DNA of 50,813 nucleotides from Gymnopilus junonius (Eukaryota; Basidiomycota; Agaricomycetes; Agaricales; Galerinaceae): contig JADNYJ010000250.1 of NCBI GenBank assembly GCA_015501075.1, positions 1 through 50,813 of the forward strand. The letters are read 5' to 3'. Positions 1 to 11,130 of this stretch are shown one piece after another (the stretch's first letter is position 1; every line of letters starts with the position of its first letter). The notes beneath the pieces are model-generated. The model worked only from the letters and a program-made list of their open reading frames with translations. It had not been told where the DNA came from and did not search any database. The translations under genes were made by a program, and so were the position numbers.

Positions 1-53
1 GATCTCCTTTCCCTCCCGTTCAGTCTAACAGTGGCCAGCAGCCAGGAGAAACA

Positions 54-1939
54 ATGCGTGCCTATTTTCAACGGCGCAAAGAGGACCGCGCACACAAGAG
101 AAAGCATGAGACTCATGCCGCAAGGACTAAGCGCCTGGAGAGAGCAAGGAAGCAGGCAAGTAAGCCCACTCCAGGAAAACGAGGACCCACTGTTTTCGTC
201 TGGGAGAAGATCGATGATTCGGATATACGTATCAGAAAGGTGATGACACGCGGAGCAGTAGAGCAGGACTGGGGGAAAATACCAAATGATGAAAAATTCT
301 ACGACTCATTTTCAAATCAGTGGGACTGCTGCTCAGAGTGGAGCTTCGACCCTGAGGAAGGCGAAGACACATTCAAAAGTGACCAACCTGAACCAGAATC
401 AGAAGACGAGTATGAGGACACCACCAACTGTTCTCCTTCAAATGCTCCTCTGTTGTCACTGCCCTCAGGATCGAACACTCAAGTTGCTGCTGGTCATTCT
501 CACATCATTATTAATAAGCATCCAATTTCTTCATTGCCCCTGTCACTTGATGTTGACATGGCTGTTGATGAGAGTCGTTCTCTGGCATTTATGTCTGGCC
601 CACTTTCGAAATCAGCTTTCCGGGCAACATCGCCCACTGAGGACATTGCCCAATTTGACGACGATAGCAGCCTTGATTTGTTTGCTGCTTCAAGGAAAGA
701 TATCCTCGCTTGGATTCCCCTGGCATCAACTGTTCAGTCTATCCCTGACCAGGACACATTTGCTGACTACATGTACTACCGGTTCGGTTACAAGCTGGAT
801 GAGAATCCCTACACTGGCCTACCAACATCCCATCCTCATATCATAAATTCATACGCAGCAAATTGGTCCAAGGCATGTCACTCAGTCGGTGGACAAGGAC
901 TTTTTGGTTCAGAAAACAAACAGCCTGCAATTGCCGATTTCTTATTCGCTCTTGAGAATGCTGAAAGGCATCCATTACGTGATGTCCCTGGAAAGTACTG
1001 GGACCTCAGTCCAGAGAACAGTGATGCTTTGAAGTACCTCGATGATACCCCCTTCAGAATTGAGGTCAGCCAATTTGGAGCATTCACGATGTTCCTCTTG
1101 CGTCCCCGACAACACACAGCAGGATTATGGTACATTGCGCTCTCCCCAATGCTAGCTCTGGAATGTATTCGTCGTGGTTTGGGTCCATCTGAAATTGATG
1201 CTGTGGAATTTCTTATCGAACATGGTATCCCATTTCGTACCCTTGCCCCATTTTCTTTACCGACTCACATGTCCTTCCGTGCACCTTCTTCGAAACAAAC
1301 TATACCTCCTCTCCTTGGTCACCGTGGGTCAACTTATGTTTTTGACCTTGCTGACTATGCTAGCTATGAGGCAGCCCGTGATGCTCTTCTTGTTGCTAGA
1401 CCTGAAGGTCGCCGTGCCTTATGCTATGGGGGATTATTGCTCGGTTAGCAAGGGAGACATTGCCAGATTCAGTTGTCTTTGCAGGACCATCTCAAGATGC
1501 ACTTGATGGGAACCAAGGTGTCTTTACAGGTGAATCTGGGGCCATGGTTGATGACATCCTTTCAGAGGAGATTTTGGATCTCATTTCTGGTACTTACCTG
1601 GTGGACACGGGGAAAGGTGGTACGTATAATCTACCTTTATACACAAGTTGTATTTGATATTCATTCATAATAGATCAAACTTCTACTAAATCCTGGTACC
1701 CTAGGGCAAACTCTTGGGATGTTGGTGGACTTAGTGTTGATTTTTGGACTGAGGAATGTGAGAAATGGTTTACCAAGAGACGTAACCTCATACTCTCTGG
1801 TGAAGCACAACCTCTTAGTGGGACAGAATGGCGACGTGCACTCAGGATGAGTAGGAAATCCCCTATACTTATGACTCGAATGAATAATGCTACTCTTTCC
1901 TACCTTCATTCACCACTCGCATATTCACTTACTCATTAG
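54..1939 (+). pseudogene. Lineage-expanded fungal hypothetical protein, frameshifted
   Basis: Function is unknown. The ATG at 54 opens with MRAYFQRRKEDRAHKRKHE, a basic stretch, then GRKG/VFVWE-like and YDSFSNQWDCC motifs. This is an N-terminus I recall, without being able to check, from large repetitive families in Agaricomycetes. An acidic, Ser-rich linker (residues ~100-230) follows, then a more folded half. The reading frame breaks near 1428 in a run of five G: frame 3 stops at 1448, while the continuation ARLARETLPDSVVF runs in frame 2. A 54-nt intron (1620-1673) joins to an exon with SWDVGGLSVDFWTEECEKWF and ends at TAG 1937-1939. The C-terminal W/C-rich motif fits the same family, so the gene is full length apart from a one-base loss. 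It could be a host gene family or cargo of an unrecognised mobile element. Confidence 0.7.
1620..1673 (+). other. Spliceosomal intron in the 54-1939 gene
   Basis: Donor GTACGT at 1620 and acceptor ATAATAG ending at 1673 give a 54-nt intron. Splicing keeps the downstream exon open to 1939 and produces a plausible Asp codon across the junction. Confidence 0.75.
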
Positions 1940-2770
1940 GCATTTTCCATGTATAATATACTTTTCTTGATCTTATATTGAATTCTCAGTGGTCGACAAG
2001 TAGCTATTAAGTGGGCAATGAGCAGGCAGTGAGCGGGCAGTGAGCGGGCAATGAATGGGCAACTACTGCAGATTTTTTTTAGATTTAAAATCTTTCAAAT
2101 GATGCCAGTTTCTTGAAAATTTTATCAAGCATTTCATATAAGTGGAAATCTTGCAGGTTCTCTAGCATATCAAATCCTTTTGGTCATGCAGAAAATTTTT
2201 ACATTTCAAATACTCAAATGTTGAGCTAACAAAATAGTATTTGAAATGTAGAATTTCATTCAAAGTGACCTTAAATATGATTCAGCATTTAATATTTCAG
2301 AATCTTTACAGGATACAAAATATTTAAAATATCATGATTTTCTACATGTTTTCTGGCATTTGATGTGCCGAAATACATTCTCAGATATTTCATATTTGAA
2401 ATTCTTAATATGATTTTTGAAACAAATTTAAAGTCCCTTTAAATATGTAAACTCCCGGTGTGTCAGTACCAAATAGACTTGCTTATATAATTGAGTCACA
2501 AAACCCAATTATATAAGCATTCCACTCAATTATTTTATTCCAGTAAATGGCTCTATGGGCAATGCCTGGACTTTTTAGAAAATAGAATAACATGTGCTAG
2601 ATGACCTTCCCCCTAATCTGCAGGTACTGTACTAAATCAGTCAATTTGATAGGTCACAGGTCAAAACTTGAAATTTCTGCCAAAAAAAACTCAAAATCAC
2701 TTATAAATCTATCAAAAATACTCAAAAAAGGCAATAACTTGAAACCAAAATATGTGAGGGGGTGTCAAAT
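1940..2770. other. AT-rich intergenic stretch with small repeats
   Basis: No coding signal was found. It holds about five imperfect 11-bp units of the form GGGCAGTGAGC around 2013-2060 and an AT-rich tract with short self-similar TTTGAAAT motifs. A strong hairpin (2481-2518) follows. The end of the stretch is the flank of the KDZ-type element starting at 2771. Confidence 0.6.
2481..2518. repeat. Perfect 13-bp inverted repeat (hairpin)
   Basis: GCTTATATAATTG at 2481-2493 is followed, after a 12-nt spacer, by its exact complement CAATTATATAAGC at 2506-2518. No transposase or target-site duplication is visible beside it. It could be a MITE core or chance AT-rich symmetry. Confidence 0.7.
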
Positions 2771-3012
2771 GAGGTCTTTACCCTCATCCACAGATTCCTC
2801 CCAGACTCTGGTGGACTCCACCCAGAATCCTGGGAAATCTGCTGGAGTCCAGTCATATACTATGTCACTTACAGTATAGCTGAATTGCCCAGAGAATTCC
2901 ACCTGGACTCTGGTGGACTCTGGAAGAAATCCAAGTGGACTCTGAAATTCCACCTTGAGTACAGCTGGAAATGATCAAGGTTGGCCGGAGTCCACCCGGA
3001 GTCCACCTAGAG
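2771..3012. repeat. Subterminal GGACTCC/GGAGTCC array of KDZ copy A
   Basis: At least eight occurrences of GGACTC/GGAGTC in both orientations lie within ~240 bp, for example TGGTGGACTCCACCC near 2810 and GGAGTCCACCCGGAGTCC near 2995. The same motif family crowds both ends of copy B. Repeated subterminal motifs of this kind are typical transposase-binding sites, but that role is inferred. Confidence 0.75.
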
Positions 3013-3110
3013 CGTACTCATTTAGCCAATATTAATAATTGGTAATAGGTACTCCAGTGGGAATTCGAAGGGAATCACTTCTATTTATTTAATTTTAATT
3101 TTAATTGATA

Positions 3111-3200
3111 AAGAAAAAAAAGCACACAGTGGCAGCATTGAACCCATGACTTTGTGGCACATAACCAGCAGTGCTTACCATTGCACCATCAGACTGTAGT
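3111..3200 (-). ncRNA. tRNA-like Pol III promoter (A and B boxes), antisense in KDZ copy A
   Basis: On the minus strand TGGTGCAATGG (3188-3178) matches the A-box consensus TRGYNNANNNG. After 33 nt, GGTTCAATGCT (3144-3134) is a close B box, and an eight-T run (3120-3113) would terminate Pol III. The spacing is tRNA-like, but a full acceptor stem could not be drawn. An equivalent lies at the same relative place in copy B. It may be a tRNA relic or SINE-like promoter captured by the element. Confidence 0.6.
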
Positions 3201-3424
3201 TAGAGCATAAGCATCAATCAACCATATAGGCGAAATCTATTGCCATGGACAATTGCCTCAGAATGGAATTCGAACTCCGATGGGCGATTCCAGAATAGGA
3301 CGGAAATGGCCACACCATCACTTGTTTCCTCCCACCACACCCAACCACTGCTGCCACCTTCCTTTCTCCCCACACATCGCTCCCTCCTGCCCCACAATCA
3401 CCATGCCGCCATGCCCCCCCAACT

Positions 3425-5786
3425 ATGACAACAACCCACCAGGAGGCAACTGCCTCGCAAATGCCAGGGGTCCAGAGCGGACCAAGAAATCGAACCAGCC
3501 ATGAAATGGGCATGAGTGGCATGAAGAACCAGGCAGATCACAATGATGAAGAAGAGGAGGGTGGGGAGGAGGAGGAGGAGGAGGAGGAGGAGGGAGATCC
3601 TGAGCTCGATGAGCTTGCCGATCTGAAGATCGCGCCATGACCCCACAGAAAGGGACTGGCAAAGGTGGTAAGAAGGGCAAGGCAGCCAAAAGGTGAGTAC
3701 CTGCTCACCATTTTTTTTTTCTTAAACTAATTCTACATTGTTTTAAGCAGGAAAACAGCTGTAGACTGTGCTCATGAGGATGCGGCCGCCGTTACCCCCT
3801 CAGCTTCCCAGCTGAAGCTGTGAGTACCACCCCGCCCCCCTCCCCTTTTTTTTTAATCAACTAATTTATTAATATCATCTTCTTCTAGCACTGAGCGCAT
3901 GCTCAAAAACAGTGGCATCAGTGTCGCCCCGCCGCCATGTCCATCTGGCTCTGCCAAGAAGCCAGCACCCACATCCAACCCCACTCCAGACCCTCATCGA
4001 GGAGGCGAAGGGACAGCAACAGCAGCAATGACACCAACAATGACAATGGCAGCAAGGATGACAACAGCAAGGGCGACAATGACAAGGACAGAGAAAATGG
4101 TGGTGACCAAGAAAATGGTGACAACGGCAACAATGGCAGTGGTGCATGAGCACCCCAAGCACCTCGCCATTGTAGCCCATCCCCTCGCCATCATAGCCCA
4201 TCCCCTCACTGCCACAGCCCATCCCCTCACCCCGCAGCCCATCTCCCTGCCCCACAGCCCATCTCCCCACCACCACAGTTCACCATGCTGCCACAGCCCA
4301 TCCCCTTGCCTAGACAATATTCGCGGGAGGGACAAAACACCCACCCCTGCCCATGAATGTGAGGGTCGAGAAAGGAGGCCCAGTGGTCCTTGCGACATAG
4401 TGCCTCCCATTGCTGAGGATCACCATCATCGAGAGCAGACTCCACCCCATTGCTCACAGTCTGAGCCCCATACTCCTCCATCCAAGCACATTCCTGATGA
4501 GGGTATTAATTTATTTACATTATTATTTACTTTTTATATATTAATTAATGTGATAGATGTTAAAATGGTGAGCCCACCTGCCCGTTCTGCTACTGCAAAA
4601 GAACATATACCAGCATATGGGTCTTCTCGCTCTTACGGTGGTGTTTTGCGAGGACGAGCCTCTGGGAATCATCCCAATATAGCAGATGTTCCTGCTGCCA
4701 TTGCTGACTTTCATCGAGAACCAGGCTATGCTGCTCGAGAGATGGGCAATATCCATGTTTATATTTCCAATGATGATCCAGCAAACATTGATGTTATGTC
4801 ATGAAGAGCACATTTTCTATCAAGGTTCGAGACATCGATAGCTTTTCAACAATCCAGGAGGTGGCACAATGGGCTGGAAGAGATTATTCTCCTGTTCACA
4901 GTATGTCTTAGATTTAGTCTATCCATAAATTATAACTAACTTTTTGCAGACAAGAAATATCATCTATTTGTGGCTGAGGATTCTGAGTGGATTATCAAAG
5001 GACATTACAAGAATATTGTGAAAGAGAAACCAATGGATGAAAATTTTGTTGAATGGACCAAGAATGTTGATAAAAATTCTTCATCTTCTTTGGTAAGTTT
5101 TACCTTCAATTAAGTTCATGTTTTGAACTTACTTTGTATCATATTAGACCACCTTTGATCCTAGTCAACCAATGTCAGCTGGATTTCCCCCCCGATTTGG
5201 CTCCAGCATCGGATCTTGCTCTAGCCATTCAATCACTCCTGTTGGTCTTTCGCATTTGTCTATCGGAGTGCAGGAAGATGCATCTCCTTCTCCAAGCCCA
5301 TCTGAGGATCCTTCTGGGCCTTTGGATATTGTCAAGACACTGTTCATGCAAGAATTCAGTATCTCTGAGAGTGTTATGGCTCAGAAGTGGTGGGGCTTAC
5401 ATTTTGCCTGGACCAAGTACTTGGCTTGTAAAAAGACACTTCACGCTGCTAAGAACCTCGTCGACTCTGGATCTTGGCCTGTTTCCCTCCCTTGTTACAG
5501 TGAACATTTGATTGTTGAGCTTTTCATTGGCAAGACTACTTGGTATGCAAACTATGCCCCCCTCTTCGACAAAGTCAATGAAAATCATCCAGAGATGGCT
5601 GAATGGCTCGAGCTTATTGATGCAAGTCAGGAGGATGATAAACATGTTTGAGGATTTTTGAAGCAGGCATATTCATTCTTGGAGCTTAGTGATGGGATCA
5701 AATGTCGGAGAAGGAGAAACAGCAGGAGAAGGAGGAGAGGGAAAGAAAGGAGAAGGAGAAGGAAAAAAAAGAGATGGAAGAGATAA
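3425..5786 (+). pseudogene. KDZ element ORF1, copy A, conserved protein of unknown function
   Basis: A multi-exon gene aligned with copy B ORF1. It starts with a disordered region: a poly-Glu run (3546-3596), a Lys/Gly tract, EDAAAVTPS and TERMLKNSGISVAPPP. A conserved part follows with GVLRGRASGNHPNIADVP and IHVYISNDDPANID, then VEWTKN, then PVSLPCYSEHLIVELFIGK. It ends in an Arg-rich tail. The start codon is uncertain. Introns that fit copy B are 3693-3750, 3820-3888, 4503-4556, 4901-4949 and 5094-5147. It is broken by a frameshift near 4800 and a TGA at 5649-5651 where copy B has Trp. The sequence shows no enzymatic motif. It may be an element-encoded DNA-binding or accessory protein. Confidence 0.7.
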
Positions 5787-5800
5787 GAGGAGAAGTCGGT
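5690..5800 (+). repeat. Purine-only AGAAGG tract
   Basis: A nearly uninterrupted run of AGAAGG/GGAGAA repeats encodes the Arg-rich tail of ORF1 in copy A. Copy B ends in QDRRR instead, so the tract has expanded in copy A. Confidence 0.7.
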
Positions 5801-5925
5801 CTAGGTCAGAATCTCCTCAAGGAGGCAAAGGCCATTCTAAAGGGAAGCAGTGTCGGAGGTAGGCTGGGCTGGATATTTTGATTTGAAATTGCTTTATATG
5901 TGCTGATTGATGATTTGAAAATCTT

Positions 5926-7535
5926 TTGTGTACTTGTAGCTTCATTTTGGTTTTGCTTGGTCTCGTTCTTGTGTACTCTGGCTTCATCAACTGTTCAGCC
6001 TTGCCATGTGATCTATTATGCCTTGCTTTTGCTTTGTTTTCTGTCTATGCTACAGTGCCATTGTACATCAGAGTTATAGCTTTGGTTTTGTTCTTTCCAC
6101 TTGTTGAAGCTGCACCTGCAAAACAACAATTTCCAGACATATCATTTAAAGCTTTCAACAAATTTGTGGAAAGAACATTTAGCTCTGATGTGTCTTTGGC
6201 TACAGTGTTAGCAGTCTTATTTTCTTTAACAGAAAATACAGACTTGCTCAACCTTCATGCTAGACAGTGACACCCAGAATTTAGTGGTGAAAACAACACA
6301 CTAGCAACTGGATGGATACATGCATTATCACGGGCTTTGATTCATCAGCTTGATGATAGAATCGAGACTCTTTTTTTCCCTGGAGAGTATCCACATACTT
6401 GGATTAAGCAAGCAACAGCTCTATCATCAAAACTTGATGACTTTGTCAAGTCACTTTCTTTAACACCATATGATTGGAACAATACACTAGGCAAAAAATT
6501 ATTGCCAGTATCATATGACTCAATTCGCGGAGTGCAAGTAATTTGCCCCAGTACAATGTTTTGCTTAAACTGGAAATGTCAGCCCAGGGCTCTTCTTCAA
6601 ACAACTTGGACTTCTCAGATACCTTTGGTTACTTGGCTCAAAGAGGATGTCATTTATAAAGATGTTCCTGTCTTGATTGGGAAATGCACCACTTGTGATA
6701 CAACATATCATGCTGATCATGAAAGATTCAAAGACCACTTTGGTATTTGGAACAACTGCTATCTGAACTCTGCCCAATTTCTTAAAGTTGGTCAATCAAC
6801 ATGGGTTGATCGAAAATTTGGCCATGCTGTTCTAAGTGGAATCTACAATTTTCATGCTTCAGCTTCAGCATATACACAATTCTGGAATGACTGTGCTTCT
6901 AACAGTGGTGTTGATTTTATGCTCACTCAATGCCATACTTGGCAGACATTTATTCAAGAGTCAATCTGAATGGTGTCAAGTACAAAGAAGATTGATCTTG
7001 AATTAAAAGAGAACTTGAATATCAATGAAGTCACAAAAGAAGCATATGCAATTCTAGGAAATGCTGGAATAATTGAACTGGGTCTTAAACATTCATGTTC
7101 ACAGTGTCATCAACCATATAAAGAAGTTGCAGATCTTATTGGAAATGAAGATCCAGCTGCAGTGCTTGGTGCTGATGGTAATAGTGCTGTACCTTCATTG
7201 GTTGGAGAATATGCTGCTCAGTCTGCCCATGAAACTACTCAAGCAAGGCAACAAGCAAGAATCTGAGCAGAGAGAATTGGAAATAATGATGAAATGAATG
7301 TTGACTATGATGATGTCAATATGATTGTGTTAGATGGAATTGTAATGGGGCCTGTGGTAAATATTATTTAAAAACTAGCTCAAAGCATAGGCTAATTTAT
7401 TTACTAGCATTGTGCTCATCTGGGATGCACTAAAGATGTGAGAAATGCTTGAGGCAGAGCATTCTGTTATGATCATGAAAGAGCCTTTAAGGACTGGTGA
7501 TGAGACCGTTACATGGCTATGTGTGAAAACGGGCC
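5926..7535 (+). pseudogene. KDZ element ORF2 (membrane-domain plus CxC5/CxC6 transposase), copy A
   Basis: One frame interrupted by TGA at 6268, 6967 and 7264, then, after a 51-nt intron (7357-7407), by TGA at 7450. Three hydrophobic helices occupy residues ~5-65, followed by VEAAPAKQQFPDI. Next comes the CxC5-like cluster with CPSTMFCLNWKC, DVPVLIGKCTTCDTTYHADH and YNFHASASAYTQFWNDC, then CSQC. The CxC6-like cluster begins at HCAHLGCTKDV (7408). The match to copy B ends around DRYMAMCEN near 7530, so the catalytic core is missing. The TGA at 7450 faces an intact Arg CGA in copy B, so that stop arose by C to T at CpG. The assignment rests on recall of the CxC5/CxC6 families associated with KDZ transposases. 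Confidence 0.75.
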
Positions 7536-8790
7536 ATCCCCATTATTTTCGACCATCTCTATAAATTAATATAGGTTGTTGATAGCCTTCCCGAGCTTAA
7601 ACATCTCAAATATACTTGAGAAAACCACATTTGAACATTAAAAGCTTAATATCAGAAGATATAATGATTATGATCACCTAGTAATCATTAATCATTTATT
7701 ATAAGATACACAAGCAAATTACTACAGTCCTTACACACTAGTAGGGGCCTCGAGTTTATTTAAAATCACTACCAAGGGAGCACGGAGACGCGCACAGACA
7801 ATGGGAACGACCTTTGACCCAATATAGAAATGCGGAGCGACAGACCAAACAAGTCAATTACTCCGAAGCGGTGTAATCTATTTTTATCATCTGGAGGAAT
7901 GTAACTGGAAATGGAATGATCCACGATGATCGACGTCGGGGCAGATGCTATTTTTAGTAATATGAAGACGCGACACAAGGATGCTTGTCCCCTTGCGCTA
8001 CCTCGTAAAACTAATAAGAATACACCTATCCTAGACACATTAGCAATCCTCTGAGGGCTCAGACAAATCCTCTGTGAGGTAGATGAAATATGAAAGATGC
8101 TATAATGTACTGGCTGTTGCAAGATCGCAACAGCAGGAATATTAATCCGATAAAATGCCTTAAATGGCAATGAGATAAATATTCAGTGCTTGATGAATAT
8201 GCCCAACCAATGGCATAATTCCCCTCACTCCGAAGCGGACCAATGACGAGATAATTAATTACACAGTGCTTATCAAATTAGCTTAGTAAGACACCCAGGA
8301 AAATAGTATAAAAACCCAGTAGAATTAGTGTAGAAAAGCAAGCAGACAGTACCCCTCGAGTCGTAGCAATACAATCGAGCGTCTGGCTTCTAAACTAGAT
8401 AATAGAGAGACAATTGATTGATATAAAAAGCGAAGAAGCTTCAGATAAACTAAGAATTGAGCTCAGAATAGAGATAGATTAAGCAAAGGCTTATTATTCA
8501 AGTCAGGACCTAGTTGAGTAGTTGGGAGTAGACAGAGCGTCACTCGGCTACAAAAGTATGAAGTCTTTTAGTTCAAAAGCATAGCCAGAGCCTAGTTTTA
8601 TCTCAAGAAGAGATTATTCAAGTTTAGAGAAGTTCCAAGCCAGAAAGTCAATTAAAGCAATCCTTTATCCAAAGAGCCCCTACAATTCATTGTAAACCCC
8701 CATAAAAGCGAACTTAATTAAAAGACATTGATACTTACACTCCCCAGAACTTACACAAGTCAAGGGATATTTGTTGGGTTTAATAAAAGC
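7535..8790. mobile_element. Probable LTR or promoter-bearing repeat, family unknown
   Basis: Composition changes sharply here: many CpGs, several CTCCGAAGCGG-type motifs, and a TATA-like AGTATAAAAACCC near 8307. No sustained coding sequence was found. The stretch interrupts KDZ copy A on the left and abuts an unrelated minus-strand ORF on the right. TGTGAAAACG near 7524 and ACTTACACAAG near 8750 could be LTR ends, but no matching target duplication was found, so the boundaries are approximate. Confidence 0.4.
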
Positions 8791-8831
8791 GATATATATT
8801 GTTTTTCATACCTACAAACTACCTAAACTTA

Positions 8832-9131
8832 TCACCGGCCCTCTTGGTCTTTGCATTTGTTCTGCAGGTAAGCTTCTAGCTTTTCTCTGTGCAATCTCTC
8901 GAACTCCTCTTTGTCATACTCCTGCTCGACATCAGGATTCATCTCTACACCATCCTCCTCTTTGCTAACTTGCTCCCTGTCAGACTCAACAGCCTTGGCT
9001 TTACCCTTGGCTTTGCCTCTGCTATTTGGCTGAGAACACTCCTGAGTGGGAGGAACATGCTTGGATGAGGCCTGAGAGATCTGAGGTTCCTCATCATCAG
9101 AGTCATTGGCAACGTATTGTCTTTTGAGCAT
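8832..9131 (-). CDS. Hypothetical charged protein fragment
   Basis: The ATG at 9131 gives MLKRQYVANDSDDEEPQISQ, then a Lys/Gly/Ala tract and a charged, probably coiled-coil segment (EEFERLHREKLEAYLQ), ending at 8832. The family was not recognised. The N-terminal xKRQYVxxDSDDE style resembles short nuclear or retroelement-associated fungal proteins, but this is only impression. The gene may continue past a splice donor near the stop, where it meets the LTR-like repeat. Confidence 0.45.
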   Translation of the reverse strand: MLKRQYVANDSDDEEPQISQASSKHVPPTQECSQPNSRGKAKGKAKAVESDREQVSKEEDGVEMNPDVEQEYDKEEFERLHREKLEAYLQNKCKDQEGR

Positions 9132-10244
9132 GGTTGTTAACAATCAAGTTGGGGTCACGGAAAACACAGGTCTGTTGTTGCTCACATCAACAAATAGATG
9201 CAAATAGCACATCTCTTAATTTGTGGACACATCTTGCAGGGCCAAAGGCAAGAGGTCATGTTTATATATTACTGGTATCAAGCCATAACTTCTTAAAATC
9301 ATCTTATATGACAATTGAAGCTGTGGCATCTTTCATCATTTGTTTGGAACTATTGGTGAGTGTATGTCATGCCTGGGTAGTGTCACATGTGCTCATTTAA
9401 TTATATGAAAGCTTACTATGTATCTAGTATGGGATTTGAACTTCTCAAAAGTAGATATGATATGCAGCTGCCAGTGTGGTCATGTACTAGGATTTGTCTG
9501 TGTTATTGATCTAATGGAACATATATTAGCAATCCTGGCCTCTGCACTGTCCTCCATGAATCATCTAAGGTTAAGAAAGATGCAATATCCCTGCAAAGGA
9601 AAAGCATGGAGTTCAAAATGAAGAGATAGATCCAACCTTAAGGACTTACACAAAATTAACAAAATGACAGCATCCACCTATGAAGCACCACTCAGTACTG
9701 ATCAAAGCAAAGATTGGAAAAATGACTTATGGAAAGAGAGCTCCCTCAACCTGCTTACTGTATCTCAATTTCTGTCATTATATAGCATGATTTGTTTAAT
9801 ATTTGCTCTTTATTCACTTTCCTTGCATTGTCCTTTCTTTATTTTGTCCAGTCCACTCAATTAGCTATCATTCTTTCATTGAATAAGCAAAGGCTGTATG
9901 CTATGCTGAACGGTGCTGCCTAGGACTGAAATATATTGATTAGGGCTACACAGCTATACTATATAATGTAAGGAGCCAGCAGTGAGCCTGGTACATTCCC
10001 TATAGAATTCTACAGCACCAAGTGAGTCAGCTACAGTGTGTTAATTCTATGGCTTGAGTCTTTCTGCACTATGTAGCTTGCCTATGTGGATTAGAGTCAA
10101 AGAAGCATAGTGGTATGAACTCAGCCTGCCTTCAGAACTGGCAGAAGGTCATACTCTTGACCTTGCACCTCAACCAAGTCCTTGCTACACTGCTTCTGAT
10201 TTCAATTGGCTCTCCTGGTACTGATATTAAGCTCAGAGATGTGG

Positions 10245-10385
10245 TGTTGATGGTGAGGAGGAGGTTGAGGCTGAGGCTGAGGTTGAGGTTGAGGTGGGTT
10301 GAGGCTGAGGTGGGTTGAGGCTAAGGTTGAGGTAGTGGTTGCAGTTGCAGTTGTGGTTGTGGTTGAAATTGAGGTTGAGGAGGGT
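10245..10385 (+). repeat. GAGGTT/GAGGCT hexamer tandem repeat
   Basis: A polypurine-biased tandem array of GAGGTT, GAGGCT and GGTTGAGGT variants, ending in GGTTGCAGTT/GTGGTT variants. It is a simple-sequence repeat that creates spurious open frames on both strands. Confidence 0.85.
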
Positions 10386-10960
10386 GCCAAGCAGCACCAG
10401 TAACAAATGAAGAGACTCAGCTTGAGATAGAGCAGGGGAAGAAGTATACAAACCCAAAGAATGACCACCAGGCAACTATGCTGCATTGGGATATAACATT
10501 TTTATACTGAGATTTTCTGATAGTATCAAATCAGAATCTAGAGTCAGAACTAACTAATGTTTCATACCAGAGGGCATAATAGGCTTTCCCTCAATGGTAT
10601 AGCTTTGAATAGGATGCTCTATCAGCACTTTCAGCCACACAGGTAGCAATTGTCCCACTGTGACTGTCCTTTCTGCAAAATCTGCCAGCTTTCATAGGTT
10701 TCTTTCTATGCATTATCTTGCTAAAATCAGTAGATCTTTCTTTTAATTACCAACATTATCTAATTTGTCTAAAGGGTATACTACTTCAATTATTATAAAT
10801 ACATTGAGAAGTTAAAATGTTGAAGCTCTTCCAAAGCTCAAAAAGAAAACATGAGGAAAGATAAAACAACAGAACATAATCTAGGTAAATGGATAGAGTA
10901 GAGCTATAATTAGCAATATATGGGAATTAATATCTAACTTTGTAATATAGGCTCTACCCT

Positions 10961-11130
10961 CTACCCTTCCCAATAAGGCAATATCTGACTTCCCACCTGC
11001 CAAATCTTGTGCCTGACTACCCAAACAGAAAGGGCACAGGGTGGACTACCCTTTTCAATAAGGCAATATTTGACTTTCTACCAGCTATATCTTGTGCTTC
11101 ACTATGTGAAAGAAACATAACAGGACAGAC
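10961..11130 (+). repeat. Degenerate 85-bp tandem repeat with distant third copy
   Basis: CTACCCTT(C/T)(C/T)CAATAAGGCAATAT starts at 10961 and again at 11046. A 43-bp piece of the first unit, CTGCCAAATCTTGTGCCTGA onward, recurs at 11303-11345 with two differences. Differences between units are largely C/T and G/A. Confidence 0.7.

Larger units (their letters stand above)
2771..7535 (+). mobile_element. KDZ-type (CxC5/CxC6) DNA transposon, copy A, 3'-truncated
   Basis: The left end GAGGTCTTTACC matches the right terminus of the complete copy B at 30307-36475. The order is the same: a terminal array of GGACTCC/GGAGTCC motifs, an antisense tRNA-like A/B box pair (3134-3188), ORF1 (3425-5786) and ORF2 (5926-~7530). 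ORF2 stops matching copy B inside the CxC6 cluster, where an unrelated LTR-like sequence begins, so the transposase core and right end are lost. The flank TGTCAAAT (2763-2770) is the candidate target duplication, but the partner is gone. Stop codons and sparse CpG mark it as older than copy B. Confidence 0.8.

Noticed and set aside
3111..3200. Genuine functional tRNA gene
   Set aside because: A and B boxes and a terminator are present, but no convincing acceptor stem or anticodon arm could be paired.
3875..4410. Cys/His-rich minus-strand frames opposite KDZ ORF1
   Set aside because: They are complements of the CCCAT/CCAC-rich disordered exon of ORF1 and have no support in copy B.
7524..7540. 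TGTGAAAACGG as a definite LTR start
   Set aside because: The bases up to about 7530 still align with the CxC6 region of copy B, and no target duplication was found.
10245..10385. Telomere-like repeat
   Set aside because: The unit is GAGGTT/GAGGCT, not TTAGGG, and variable; it is an internal simple repeat.
10202..10486. His/Pro/Thr-repetitive proteins on the minus strand
   Set aside because: They are translations of the GAGGTT/GAGGCT simple repeat.
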